64,000 bases of DNA from DASUPK01 sp963848955 (GTDB lineage Bacteria > Actinomycetota > Thermoleophilia > Solirubrobacterales > 70-9). A model generated the notes under the pieces. That model searched no databases and was not told the origin of the DNA. It saw only the letters and a list, made by a program, of their open reading frames with translations. Location: the NCBI GenBank assembly GCA_963848955.1, contig CAWKFQ010000004.1:124001-188000 (forward strand), given 5' to 3'. Positions within the stretch are counted from its first letter, which is position 1; every line of letters begins with the position of its first letter. Shown here piece after piece: positions 1 to 9,155 of the stretch. Both the position numbers and the translations under genes were made by a program.

Positions 1-447
1 GTGTTCAACGGTCTCAACACCCGTGACGTCGAAGGGGCGAGGTCGTTCTACGGATCGGTGTTCGGATGGCAGACGGGCAGCATTGGCGGCGGGGGTGAGG
101 GGTGGACGCTGCCGGGCTACGGCGATTGGCTCGAGCGCAAGCACCACCCGGATCTCCGCAAGCAGATGGCGGAGGCGGGGGCCCCAGAGGGGTTCGAGGA
201 CGTCGTCGGGGCCATCATTCCGATCGGGGACGACCAGCCGGACACCCCGGCACATTGGGGCGTGACCTTCGCCGTCGACGACGCCGACGCCACCGCCGCG
301 AAGGCCTCCGAGCTGGGCGGAACGGTGATCGTCCCGCCGTTCGACGCCCCCTGGTCCACGGCCACTTACACCATCCGGGTATGCGTCCTCGGTGATCCAC
401 AGGGCGCGACGTTCAGCGCGAGCAAGTTCCTGCCGAAGAATCCGTAG
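1..447 (+). CDS. VOC (glyoxalase/bleomycin resistance) family protein, 5' partial
   Basis: This is the C-terminal part of a vicinal-oxygen-chelate fold protein. The opening residues (LNTRD, then a GARSFYGSVFGW stretch) are the typical first strand and helix of a VOC module, and the end (VLGDPQGATFSASKF) is the typical last strand. The GTG at base 1 may be an internal codon: two-domain VOC proteins of actinobacteria are about twice this long, so an N-terminal module probably lies outside the window. A metal-dependent lyase, isomerase or dioxygenase role is possible; the substrate cannot be told. The stop codon is TAG at 445-447. Confidence 0.7.
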   Translation: MFNGLNTRDVEGARSFYGSVFGWQTGSIGGGGEGWTLPGYGDWLERKHHPDLRKQMAEAGAPEGFEDVVGAIIPIGDDQPDTPAHWGVTFAVDDADATAAKASELGGTVIVPPFDAPWSTATYTIRVCVLGDPQGATFSASKFLPKNP

Positions 448-474
448 CGGACGCTGCAGTCGGGCCCGGACCGG

Positions 475-1299
475 CTATTTCCGCGGGTCGCGCCCCGTGA
501 TCCCGCGGTAGAGGTCGTTCGCGGGCACCCCGGTGAGCGCGGACACGACGCTGGCCGCCGCCCGAGGCCGCGCCCCGGCGCGGATCAGCCCACGCAGGGC
601 ATCTGTGGCAAAGCCGATGTCGGCCGTCCCCCGCTCGGCGGCCGGCCCGATCACGACGACGATCTCGCCGCGCGCCTCCTCCCGGAAGCGGCGGGAGAGC
701 TCGCCGAGCGTGCCGCGCGCGATCTCCTCGTGGAGCTTGGTGAGCTCGCGGCAGACGGCCGCGGGCCGGTCCGGCGCCAGCTGGGCCAGTGCGCTCAGCG
801 ACTCCGGCAGGCGCCGCGGCGACTCGAACGCGATCAGAGTCTCGGTGGCCTGCAGGACGCGCTCGAGCTCGCCGGTGCGCCTGGGCAGGAAACCCTGGAA
901 GCGGAAGCGGTGCGTCGGCAGGCCCGAGGCGACCAGCGCGGTGAGGATCGAGGAGGGGCCCGGGAGCACCTCCAGGTCGAGGTCCCGGTCGATGCAGGCG
1001 CGGATCAGCCGGTAGCCCGGGTCGGAGATCGCCGGCATGCCCGCGTCGGAGACCAGCGCGACGCTGTCCCCGCGCTCGATTCGCTGCGCGAGCTCCCTGG
1101 CGCGATCGGCCTCGTTTCCCTCGTGGTAGGAGACGAGCCGGCGCTGCGCCTCGATCTCGAGGCGCTCGAGGAGCAGCCCGGTGCGCCGGGTGTCCTCGCA
1201 GGCGATCACGTCGGCCTCATGGAGCGCCCGGCGGACCCGCAGGGTGATGTCCTCGAGATTCCCGATCGGCGTCGGGCAGACGACCAGCTTGCCGGGCAC
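475..1299 (-). CDS. rsmI: 16S rRNA (cytidine(1402)-2'-O)-methyltransferase RsmI
   Basis: A 274-residue protein of the tetrapyrrole methylase fold. It 2'-O-methylates C1402 of 16S rRNA in the ribosomal P site, using S-adenosylmethionine. It starts with the family signature CPTPIGNLEDIT, then has ACEDTRRTG and the SAM-site motif SDAGMPAISDPG at about residues 83-95, and LPGPSS further on. The length matches the family. It begins 3 bases after the stop of the upstream ROK kinase on the same strand, so the two are probably co-transcribed. Confidence 0.95.
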   Translation of the reverse strand: MPGKLVVCPTPIGNLEDITLRVRRALHEADVIACEDTRRTGLLLERLEIEAQRRLVSYHEGNEADRARELAQRIERGDSVALVSDAGMPAISDPGYRLIRACIDRDLDLEVLPGPSSILTALVASGLPTHRFRFQGFLPRRTGELERVLQATETLIAFESPRRLPESLSALAQLAPDRPAAVCRELTKLHEEIARGTLGELSRRFREEARGEIVVVIGPAAERGTADIGFATDALRGLIRAGARPRAAASVVSALTGVPANDLYRGITGRDPRK

Positions 1300-1302
1300 T
1301 GT

Positions 1303-2260
1303 TCAGGTCTCCCTGTCGAGCTCGATCAGGGCCATGGCCGCCGCGCCGATCATCCCCGCGTCCGGCCCGAGCTCTGCCAGCTTCACCGGCCTCTCGTTCT
1401 GCGGCGGGAGAGCACGGGAACGGAGCTCCTCGCGCGCGGGATCGAGCAGCAGGTCGCCCACCACCGAGACCCCGCCACCGATCACGAACACGTCGGGGTC
1501 GAAGATGTTGGCGAGGCTGCTCAGGGCGACTCCGATGTGGCGGCCGGCCTGGGCCACCACCTCCCGCGCCGGCCCGTCCCCGGCGAGCGCGAGCTCGGTG
1601 ACCGTCCGCCCCGCGATCGGGCCCTCGGCGAGCGCCTTCCCGAGAGCCGAGTCCGGGTCGCGCTCCGCGGCCTCCCTGCCCGCCTTCGCGATCGCGGTCC
1701 CTGAGGCGAGCGCCTCCACGCAGCCGTGGTTCGGGCAGTTGCCCTGGCAGGGAGGGCCGTTCTCCTCGATCACGATGTGCCCGAGCTCGGCGGCGGCGCC
1801 GGTCGAGCCGCGGTAGACCTCGCCTCCCAGGACGAGCCCGCCGCCGATTCCAGTGCCGATGGTGAGCATCACCACGTCCCGGGCCCCTCGCCCGGCGCCG
1901 TAGAGGAACTCGGCGAGGGCGGCGACGTTTGCGTCGTTGTCGACGAACACGGGCAGCCCGACCCGCTCCTGCATCAGATCCCGGATCGGGACGTCGGTGA
2001 TCGTCAGGTTGACCGCGTGGATGGCGACGCCCCGATCGTGGTCGATGGTGGCGGGGATGCCGAGACCGGCGGCGACCACGTCGGGGCGCGCCTCCTTTGC
2101 CTCCGTCAGCTCGCGGGTCGAGCTCCTCGATCAGCCTCTCCTCGCTGAGCCCGGTCGAGGGCTCGCTGCCCTGGTATTGGATCTGCTGATCGGAGTCGAC
2201 GACCCCGACCGCCATCTTCGTCCCCCCGAGGTCGACGCCGATGGTCTCCCGCGGCGTCAC
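1303..2260 (-). CDS. ROK family sugar kinase (glucokinase-like), frameshifted
   Basis: ROK-fold kinase, probably a cytoplasmic glucokinase. The N-terminus (GTG start at 2260) has the phosphate-binding motif GVDLGGTKMAVG. After the frameshift the protein continues with DNDANVAALAEF, TIGTGIGGGLVLGG and the zinc-binding ROK signature GHIV followed by CxCGxxGC-like cysteines (CQGNCPNHGCVE). The frame changes near 2115-2117 on a run of three G (three C on the coding strand); removing one base restores DRELTEAKEARPDVVAAGLG. Total length would be about 319 residues, normal for the family. It lies directly upstream of rsmI. Confidence 0.85.
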
Positions 2261-2332
2261 AGTCCCGTCCGAATTTTGGACGGGGTCGCGGTGCAGGAAG
2301 GGTCCGACGGCATGCGCCAGTATTGATACCCC

Positions 2333-3693
2333 ATGTCTCCGCAGGGAGATGATCGGCCGCCGCGGCGGTCCGGCGGCTCCGAGGGCGGCGGTGAGCCCGA
2401 GAAGCCCCAGAAACCCGGCGGGTCCGGGGACTCCGGCGAGGGCGAATCCGGCAAGAAGCCCGAGTACACGGTCTACGGGCGCAAGGGTCGGAGCGCGGAC
2501 GAAGCAGGACGCCTCCCAGGGACGAAAGCCGGGAGAGAGGCGGGAGAAGCCCCCCTACCGCGTGTACCGCTCGCGCCCGAGCCTGCGCGACCGGTTCCGC
2601 AAGCCGAGTCTGGCCAGCCTGCGAACGGAGACCGCGGAGGGTGGCTGGCGCGGCCGGCTGAAGCGTCTCGTCGGGGGCAAGCGGCCCTGGCTGCGCTGGG
2701 TGCTGATCGTCGCCGTCGGCTGGCTACTGCTCAGCTTCATCAGCTTCGCGATCTCGGCCCAGATTCAGAAGGGCAAGCTGCCCGCAGTCGGCGAAGGACG
2801 CCCTCAAGGGCGGTCCCGCCGTGCTGCTCGGCCAGAACATCCTCATCCTCGGCGGCGATCGCCGGGGAAAGACCCAGCACAACGCCAGCGGCAGCGAGGG
2901 CCAGGGCCCGCCGCGCGCGGACACGATCATGGTCCTGCACGCCTCCCTGACCTCGTTCCACAAGCTGTCGATCCCGCGCGACAGCTTCGCCTCGATCCCG
3001 GACTGCGGCGAGCAGAAGATCAACGCCTCGCTCGCCTGCAACACCAACAGCCCGAACGGCAACCCCGCCTCGACGATCAAGACCGTCGAGAACTTCCTCG
3101 GGATCGACATCAACCACATCGTGATCGTCAACTTCGACGGCTTCGCCGACTTCATCAACACGCTCGGCGGGGTCAAGATCGACGTGCCTGGGAACGAGGA
3201 CAAGAAGGGGGCCGTGGTCTGCGGCGACGTGGACGGCGGAAAGAGCCAGGGCGGGGTCTCCCTAAAGCTGCCCCCGGGCGAGGTAACGCTGCAGGGTGAC
3301 AAGGCGCTCGCCTACTCCCGGCTGCGCCATAACAACTGCAACCCGGGCGAGGACGACCGCGACCGCGACGCCCGCCAGCAGCAGATCCTCAACGGGATCA
3401 AGGACCGCCTCACCAGCGTCACCCGGTTCCCCTACAACTTCATCAAGGGCCCGTTCATCGGCTGGGACGCGCCGAAGGCCTTCATCAGCGACATGGGCGG
3501 CTTCACGCTGCCCCAGGTGGCGATCGCGGCCATCATCGGCGGCAGCGGCGAGACGAACGTGCTCGGCGGCAACAAGGCCGCCATCTCATCCGGGCCCGGC
3601 GGCAGCCTCCAGATCCCACAGAGCGCCTGCGTGGATGCGGTCAAGGAGCTGACGGGCAGCGACCCGCCGCACGACGCCGAGTGCTCCCCCTAG
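2333..3693 (+). CDS. LytR-CpsA-Psr (LCP) family cell-wall polymer ligase, frameshifted
   Basis: LCP proteins transfer undecaprenyl-linked polymers (teichoic acid, capsule, arabinogalactan) onto peptidoglycan. The start is ATG at 2333, followed by a Gly/Glu/Lys/Pro-rich cytoplasmic tail. A basic segment and one membrane helix (WVLIVAVGWLLLSFISFAI) follow, then the extracellular LCP domain with RADTIMVLH, LSIPRD, the INHIVIVNFDGFADFINTLGGV stretch and ALAYSRLRH. These are the classic Arg/Asp motifs that bind the lipid pyrophosphate. Two frame changes occur, near 2480-2540 and near 2780, so three frames carry consecutive parts of one protein of about 453 residues. The stop abuts the stop of the convergent FmdB gene. 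Confidence 0.85.
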
Positions 3694-4027
3694 TCAGTCG
3701 GAACTCGAGCCGGACTTCGCCGTGTCCCCGCCGTTCGAGGAGGACTTCGCATCGCTCGACGACTCGGATGAGGAGCTGCCCGAGTCGCTCGGCCGAGTCG
3801 CCGCCCGAGTCGTTGGACGAGGCCCCGTCTTTCGCCGCCCCGTCCTTCGCCTTCTTGGCGTAGTCGGTCGTGTAGAAGCCCGAGCCCTTGAAGTGAACCG
3901 CGATCGGGTGGAAGACGCGCTCCACGGGCGCGCCGCACACCTCGCAGGTCTCGACGGGATCGTCGGACATGCTCTGGATCACCTCGAAGGTGTGTCCGTT
4001 CTTGCAGCGGTACTCGTAGGTGGGCAT
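3694..4027 (-). CDS. FmdB family zinc ribbon regulatory protein, frameshifted tail
   Basis: Small zinc-ribbon protein of the FmdB type. The start is ATG at 4027 (MPTYEYRCKNGHTFE), which fits the family better than upstream ATGs. The zinc ligands are the Cys of YRCKNGH and the CEVCG pair. A Ser/Asp/Lys-rich tail is typical. The tail shifts frame near 3785: in the shifted frame it reads SSSSESSSDAKSSSNGG and ends KSGSSSD at a TGA at 3694-3696, directly against the LCP stop codon. About 111 residues. FmdB proteins are thought to be regulatory; the target is unknown. Confidence 0.8.
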
Positions 4028-4106
4028 CGGGAGGAGAGGGTAGTGGGCGCCGTCACCGCCCAACGCATGCGGCGGTCAGCAAAGCAGTCCGTTTACGCTG
4101 AGCGCC

Positions 4107-5481
4107 ATGGCTGAGCTCACCAAGCTCGACGAGATCGTCGCGCTCTGCAAGCGCCGCGGCTTCATCTTCCCGGCGTCGGAGATCTACGGCGGCTTCCGGA
4201 ACACCTACGACTACGGGCACTACGGCGTCCTGCTGAAGAACAACGTCAAGGGCGAGTGGTGGCGCGCGATGCTCCAGGAGCGCGACGACATCGTGGCGCT
4301 CGACTCGGCGATCATCCAGAACCCGAAGGTCTGGGAGGCGTCGGGACACCTCGCCGGCTTCACCGATCCGCTCGTCCAGTGCCTCGGCGAGTGCAAGCAG
4401 CGCTTCCGGGAGGACGACCTGCGCGAGGAGCAGCTCGGCTCAGAGGACGCGGAGGGCGAGATCCGCTGCCCGGTCTGCGGCGGCGAGCTCTCGGAGCCGC
4501 GCCAGTTCAACCTGATGTTCGAGACCTTCGTCGGTCCCGTGCAGGACGAGTCGAACAGGGCCTATCTGCGCCCCGAGACGGCGCAGGGCATCTTCATCAA
4601 CTTCAAGAACGTCCTGCAGTTCTCGCGCAAGAAGCCGCCTTTCGGGATCGCCCAGATCGGCAAGTCCTTCCGCAACGAGATCACGCCCGGCAACTTCATC
4701 TTCCGGACCTTCGAGTTCGAGCAGATGGAGATGGAGTTCTTCGTTCCCGCCGGCGGACGTCGGCCAGTGGCACGAGTACTGGATGGAGGAGCGCAGGCGG
4801 TGGTACACGGACCTCGGCATCCGGCCCGAGAAGCTGAGGCTCCGGGCCCACGGAGCCGATGAGCTCTCCCACTACTCCAGCGCCACCTCCGACGTCGAGT
4901 ACCTCTTCCCGATGGGATGGTCCGAGCTCGAGGGCATCGCGAACCGCGGCGACTTCGACCTCACCCAGCACGCGAAGTTCTCCGGCGAGAAGCTGGAGTA
5001 CGTCGACTCGGGCAGCGGTGAGCGCTACGTCCCTTACGTGGTCGAGCCGGCGGCCGGGGTCGACCGGGCGATGCTCGCCTTCATGATCGACGCCTACGAG
5101 ACCGAGGAGGTCGAGGGGCGCGAGCGGACCGTGCTGCGCCTGCACCCGAAGCTGGCGCCGGTCAAGGTCGCGGTGCTGCCCCTGGTCAACAAGGACGGGC
5201 AGCCGGAGAAGGCCCGGGAGATCTACGAGCAGCTGCGCGAGCTGATGTTCACCGAGTTCGACACCGGGGGCTCGATCGGCAAGCGCTACCGCCGCCAGGA
5301 CGAGATCGGCACGCCCTGGGGCGTCACGGTCGACCACCAGACGATGGACGACGACACCGTGACCCTCCGGGACCGCGATTCGCTGAAGCAGGACCGGATC
5401 GCGATCGCGGAGCTCGGCGACGAGCTCACTCGGCGCCTTAAGGAGCCCTGGACCTCCCCGAAGCTCGGCGCAGCGGCCTGA
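4107..5481 (+). CDS. glyQS: Glycine--tRNA ligase (alpha2 dimeric type), frameshifted
   Basis: Class II aminoacyl-tRNA synthetase that charges tRNA-Gly. The N-terminus (LDEIVALCKRRGFIFPASEIYGG) and class II motif 2 region (GIAQIGKSFRNEITPGNFIFRTFEFEQMEMEFF) are diagnostic. Motif 3 (VDRAMLAFMIDAY) and a C-terminal anticodon-binding domain (KVAVLPLVNKDGQPEKA) follow. The frame changes near 4750: the second frame resumes with ADVGQWHEYWMEE, leaving a normal length of about 458 residues. The ATG at 4107 is divergent from fmdB by 79 bases, so the region between probably holds both promoters. Confidence 0.93.
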
Positions 5482-5602
5482 GCGATGGAACGGCCGCCCG
5501 ACCGGTCGGTGATCTGGATCCAGCTGCGGCGCTGACTGCGGCATCGCTCGCCGACCTCCAGCACCGGGCCACCCTATCCGCCGATTCCGGTAGAAGCCAG
5601 GC

Positions 5603-6790
5603 GTGTCCATACGCCGGACCTGCGGCGTCTTCGTCCTCGCCGCGGCCATAGTTGGTTGGAACTGCGGGAACGTCGGCCCGGTGGTCGGCTCGCTGCAACA
5701 GGAGTTCGACATCGGGCTTGGGGAGGTTGGCCTGCTTTCCGGCGCCTTCTTCTTCGCCGGCTCCGCGGTCGGGAGCCTGGTGGGGGCGGCGCTGGCGCGG
5801 AAGATCCGCGTCCTCGTCGGGAATCTGGGCATGCTGCGTCCTCTCGGCGGCTGGGAACATCGTCTTCGCGGCGGGAGACACCGTCGGCGTCCTGGCGGTC
5901 GGCCGAGTCTTCGCCGGGATTGCGTTCGGGATCGCGGCGGTCTTTATCCCGGCCTACGCCCGCGCGGTGGGTGGGGTGAGGATGGTCGGGCTGTTCGGGG
6001 CGGGGCTCACCCTGGGCGTCGCCGCTGCGCTCTTCCTGGGCAGCGTGCTCGAGGGGGCGAACGTCAGCTGGCGAGTCGCCTTCTTGATCACCGCAGCGCT
6101 CGCCGCGATCGCATTGCCCATCCTGCCCAATGAACATGTGGAGATCCCCCGGACCGCCTCCGAGGGCGAGGGACTTGCGCGGGAGTGCTCTCACCAGCCA
6201 GGCCTGGTGGCGGGTGCAGCTGCTCGGGCTTACCACCCTCACCATCCCGCTGGTCGTCGGCGCCTGGCTGGTCCATTTCCTGATCATCGGCTACGACATG
6301 TCCGCGGCCGAGGCGGGCGGGCTCGCCTTCGCGCTGTTCGGGATCTCGGCGGTGATGCGGGACGTCGCGGGCCGGATGACCGCCTCCGGAGCCAGTCCCT
6401 CGATGCTGGTCATCGTGGGGCTGACCCTCGGGGCGGGCGGGCTCGTCTTGCTCGGCGAGGGGGACTCCACCGGCGTCGGCGGTGGTGTCCCTGGTCCTGA
6501 TGGCGATCGGACTCTCCCTGCCCTACCCGCTCTACTACGACGAGGCAGAGCGGGTCCTCCCGGACCGGCCGATCGGCAGCCTCGGGCTGATGCAGGTCGG
6601 GACCGGGATCTTCGCGATCCCGGTGATCCCAGCGTTCGGCGCAGCGCTGGCCAGCGGCGACGCGGATCTCGCCTTCGCGGGGCTGGCGGCCTTCACCGTG
6701 CTCACCCTCGTGCTCAACGCGAGGCCCCCGGTGCCGCCGCGTGAGCCCGCGCCGGTGGAGGTCAGCGCGACCAGCGCTGACCCTGGCTGA
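5603..6790 (+). CDS. MFS transporter, broken by three frameshifts
   Basis: A major facilitator superfamily permease of about 395 residues and 12 predicted helices. The GTG start at 5603 gives TCGVFVLAAAIVGWNCGNVGP. The loop between helices 2 and 3 (ALARKIRVLVGN) and helix 4 (VGRVFAGIAFGIAAVFIPAY) fit the family. The coding frame changes near 5840, 6175 and 6475, with conserved hydrophobic segments continuing across each. The substrate cannot be inferred. Its 3' end overlaps the convergent TetR gene by 29 bases. Either the sequence carries several indel errors here or this is a recent pseudogene; I favour errors because all four segments still look like intact coding sequence. Confidence 0.7.
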
Positions 6791-7412
6791 TCCGCTCCTG
6801 GCCGATCCAGGCGAAGTCCATCGCGGCCTGCACGACCTGCTCCCTCGGCACCTTGCGGTGGAGGTCCCACCAGTCGGCGAGCGACTGCATCGCCCCAACG
6901 AGCTGCTGGGCGATCATCTCTACCAGCTGCGGCAGATTCGGGAAGTCGAGCTCCCTGCGCTCTGCCTCCTCGCTCATCAGCTGGACAATCGCCGCGGCGA
7001 CCTCGTCGCGCAGGCGGTCGAGCCGCACAGCCACATCGGGATCGTCCGCGTTGCGGAACATGATCCGCCACGCCCCTCGCCGCTCCTCGACGAAGCCGAA
7101 GAACGCCTCGAGCCCGGCCAGCATCCGGGCCTCGCCCGGCTCCGCGGCAGCCACGGCGGCCGCGATCCGCCCGACCAGCTCGTGGACGTGCATCTCGAGC
7201 ATCGCCACGTAGAGCTCCCGCTTGGACGAGAAGTGCTCGTAGAGGAGCGCCTTCGAGACGCCGGCGCGCTCGGCCACGGCGTCCAGCGAGGTCTCGTGGT
7301 AGCCGCCTTCGGCGAACGCGTAGCGCGCGGCATCGAGGATCGCCGCGCGGCGATCCACCGCGCTCATCCGCGAGCGGGCGGGAGCGGTCTTGGTCTGTGT
7401 GACGGAACTCAC
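6762..7412 (-). CDS. TetR family transcriptional regulator
   Basis: A 216-residue TetR repressor. The N-terminal helix-turn-helix covers about residues 20-65 (RRAAILDAARYAFAEGGY, then ETSLDAVAERAGVSKALLYEHF, SSKRELY). The rest is a helical ligand-binding domain. The start shown is GTG at 7412; an ATG at 7367 (MSAVDRRAAIL) is also possible. It is divergent from the R2-like oxidase gene, and a 22-bp palindrome lies between the two starts. It therefore probably represses itself and the oxidase. Confidence 0.88.
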   Translation of the reverse strand: MSSVTQTKTAPARSRMSAVDRRAAILDAARYAFAEGGYHETSLDAVAERAGVSKALLYEHFSSKRELYVAMLEMHVHELVGRIAAAVAAAEPGEARMLAGLEAFFGFVEERRGAWRIMFRNADDPDVAVRLDRLRDEVAAAIVQLMSEEAERRELDFPNLPQLVEMIAQQLVGAMQSLADWWDLHRKVPREQVVQAAMDFAWIGQERISQGQRWSR

Positions 7413-7417
7413 GTTAC

Positions 7418-7439
7418 TAACTGACTGGTCAGTCAGTTA
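7418..7439. promoter_or_regulatory. Palindromic operator between TetR and R2-like oxidase genes
   Basis: A perfect inverted repeat with 10-base arms (TAACTGACTG and CAGTCAGTTA) around a 2-base centre. It lies 6 bases upstream of the GTG of the TetR gene and 40 bases upstream of the ATG of the oxidase. The heptamer GTTACTA is directly repeated on both sides (7413-7419 and 7436-7442). A -10-like TACTAT overlaps the right side. Arm length and position are typical of TetR operators that control both divergent promoters. Confidence 0.85.
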
Positions 7440-7478
7440 CTATACGGCACGAATCCGCGGAACCCAGGAGGCCCCGAG

Positions 7479-8765
7479 ATGTCGGTCGCGCAGCAGAGCA
7501 TCGCCCAGCAGATCAGCTACGACGACCTCTACCGCCGCTGGGAGGAGGGCAACTGGAAGGCGACCGAGCTCGACTTCACCCAGGACAAGCGGGGCTGGGA
7601 GTCCCTCTCCGAGATCCAGAGGAAGTCCGCTATGTGGGTCTACTCGATGTTCTTCTACGGCGAGGACGCGGTCGCCGACGGCCTCTCCCCCTACATCGAG
7701 GCAGCCCCGAAGGAGGAGCAGAAGTACTTCCTCGCCACCCAGCAGGTCGACGAGGCCCGCCACGCCGTCTTCTTCTATCGCTTCTTCAAGGAGGTCATCG
7801 GCATCGAGGGGAACATCGCCACCGGCCTCGAGGCCACCCTGCCGGAACTGGGCTGGGGCTACCGCAAGGTCTTCGGACGGCTCGAGCAGATGGTCGAGGA
7901 GCTCCACACCGACCGCTCCCTGCCCAAGTTCGCCCAGGCGATCACGCTCTACCACATGGTGATCGAGGCGACGATGGCTCAGCCGACGCAGCACTTCATC
8001 GAGGACTTCTTCGTCAAGGCGGGCACGATGCCCGGCTTCAGCGCCGGAATGGAGAAGGTCTCGAAGGATGAGCAGCGCCACATCGGCTTCGGGGTCAAGG
8101 TCCTCTCGGAGCTGTTCGCCGAGTCCGACGAGTGCAAGGCCGCCGCCGACGAGCTCCTCAGGGAGGTCCTGCCGTACGTGACCGGGATCTTCGTGCCGCC
8201 CAACTGGGACGAGCGCTACACCACCGAGTACGGCTTCACCATCCCCGAGCTCTACGCCTGGGGCATGCGCTCGGTCGAGCAGAAGTGGCGCGCCACCGGC
8301 TACCCGCTCGACGAGCACCCGCCCGGCATCTACCCCTTCGACCCCGAGATGCCGCACAAGGAGCGAGCCGAGCGACAGCTCACGCTGCTCCGTGCCGGCG
8401 TGCTCGGCGAGCCCAACGGAAAGCCCCAAGCGAGCCACGAGGTCGAGGAGATCCTCTTTGACATCATCGCCCGCTCCGCCCGGACCGACGCGATCGATCG
8501 CCCGGTGACGATCCAGTGGCGCTTCGAGGACGCGGAGCCCTGGCACGTACGGATCGACAACGGCTCGACCAGCTCGGGAAAGGGCCTCGCCGACGATCCG
8601 GACATCACGCTGCGAACGACCTGGGCCGACTGGGTCGACGTCTCGGTGCGCGGCCAGGACGCCCGCAAGGCGATGCTCCGGCGGAAGCTGAAGCCGCGGG
8701 GCTCGCTGCGCCAGCTCGCGCGGATGCCGAAGATCTTCCCGCCGCGCCCGACGCCGGTCGAGTAG
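7479..8765 (+). CDS. R2-like (ribonucleotide reductase small-subunit-like) oxidase fused to a C-terminal SCP2 sterol-carrier domain
   Basis: A 428-residue protein. Residues 1 to about 300 form a ferritin-like four-helix domain with carboxylate/His metal ligands: FYGEDAV, DEARH, the VIEATMAQPTQH helix and DEQRH. These are the two E..ExxH pairs of the R2/R2lox group. The last 110 residues (PVTIQWRFEDAEPWHV onward) resemble an SCP2 sterol-binding fold. R2lox-type proteins carry Mn/Fe centres and bind a long-chain fatty-acid-like ligand, so a lipid-binding fusion partner makes sense. A strong ribosome-binding site, AGGAGG at 7466-7471, sits 7 bases before the ATG. The oxidised substrate is unknown. 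Confidence 0.82.
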   Translation: MSVAQQSIAQQISYDDLYRRWEEGNWKATELDFTQDKRGWESLSEIQRKSAMWVYSMFFYGEDAVADGLSPYIEAAPKEEQKYFLATQQVDEARHAVFFYRFFKEVIGIEGNIATGLEATLPELGWGYRKVFGRLEQMVEELHTDRSLPKFAQAITLYHMVIEATMAQPTQHFIEDFFVKAGTMPGFSAGMEKVSKDEQRHIGFGVKVLSELFAESDECKAAADELLREVLPYVTGIFVPPNWDERYTTEYGFTIPELYAWGMRSVEQKWRATGYPLDEHPPGIYPFDPEMPHKERAERQLTLLRAGVLGEPNGKPQASHEVEEILFDIIARSARTDAIDRPVTIQWRFEDAEPWHVRIDNGSTSSGKGLADDPDITLRTTWADWVDVSVRGQDARKAMLRRKLKPRGSLRQLARMPKIFPPRPTPVE

Positions 8766-9146
8766 TCAGTCGTCCGAGTCCGCTGGCGGTGCCTTCTTGG
8801 GCGAGGGAATCCCGCCGTCGATCCCGCCCGAGTTCGGGACCCCTCGGAACAGGGCCTTGATCAGAGCCTGTCTCAGGCCCGGTACCTTCGAGGCGTCGAT
8901 CGTCTGACCCTTCTGGTCGGGGTCGATCCCGTGCTCGCGCAGGACGCCCTGGATCTCCTCCCGCTTGCCGGTGTCGCGCAGGTCGACCGTCTGGGAGGAA
9001 CCGGGCTCGGTCCAGCCGGCCTCGCCCATCGAGACACTCTGCGAGTCCGGGATCGCCGTGCCAGCGACCACGGCTTCGAATTCAGGCGTCCCCGGCTCGG
9101 GCATTGCCCGCTCGTCGTTCTTCCTGAGGAAGCCGAAGAGGCCCAC
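8766..9146 (-). CDS. Hypothetical protein, 126 residues
   Basis: I do not recognise a family. The N-terminus (MGLFGFLRKNDERAMPEPGTPEFE) looks like a short membrane-associating start followed by a soluble acidic protein. A segment, REEIQGVLREHGIDPD, is predicted helical, and the tail is Lys/Asp/Pro-rich. The stop codon abuts that of the convergent R2-like oxidase gene without a gap. It follows the thioesterase gene on the same strand with a 9-base gap, so it is probably the last gene of that operon. Confidence 0.65.
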   Translation of the reverse strand: MGLFGFLRKNDERAMPEPGTPEFEAVVAGTAIPDSQSVSMGEAGWTEPGSSQTVDLRDTGKREEIQGVLREHGIDPDQKGQTIDASKVPGLRQALIKALFRGVPNSGGIDGGIPSPKKAPPADSDD

Positions 9147-9155
9147 GGCCCGATC

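Noticed and set aside
5603..6790. MFS gene as a true pseudogene
   Set aside because: Four segments all retain normal transporter features. Similar single-base shifts occur in essential genes in the window, so sequence error is the simpler explanation.
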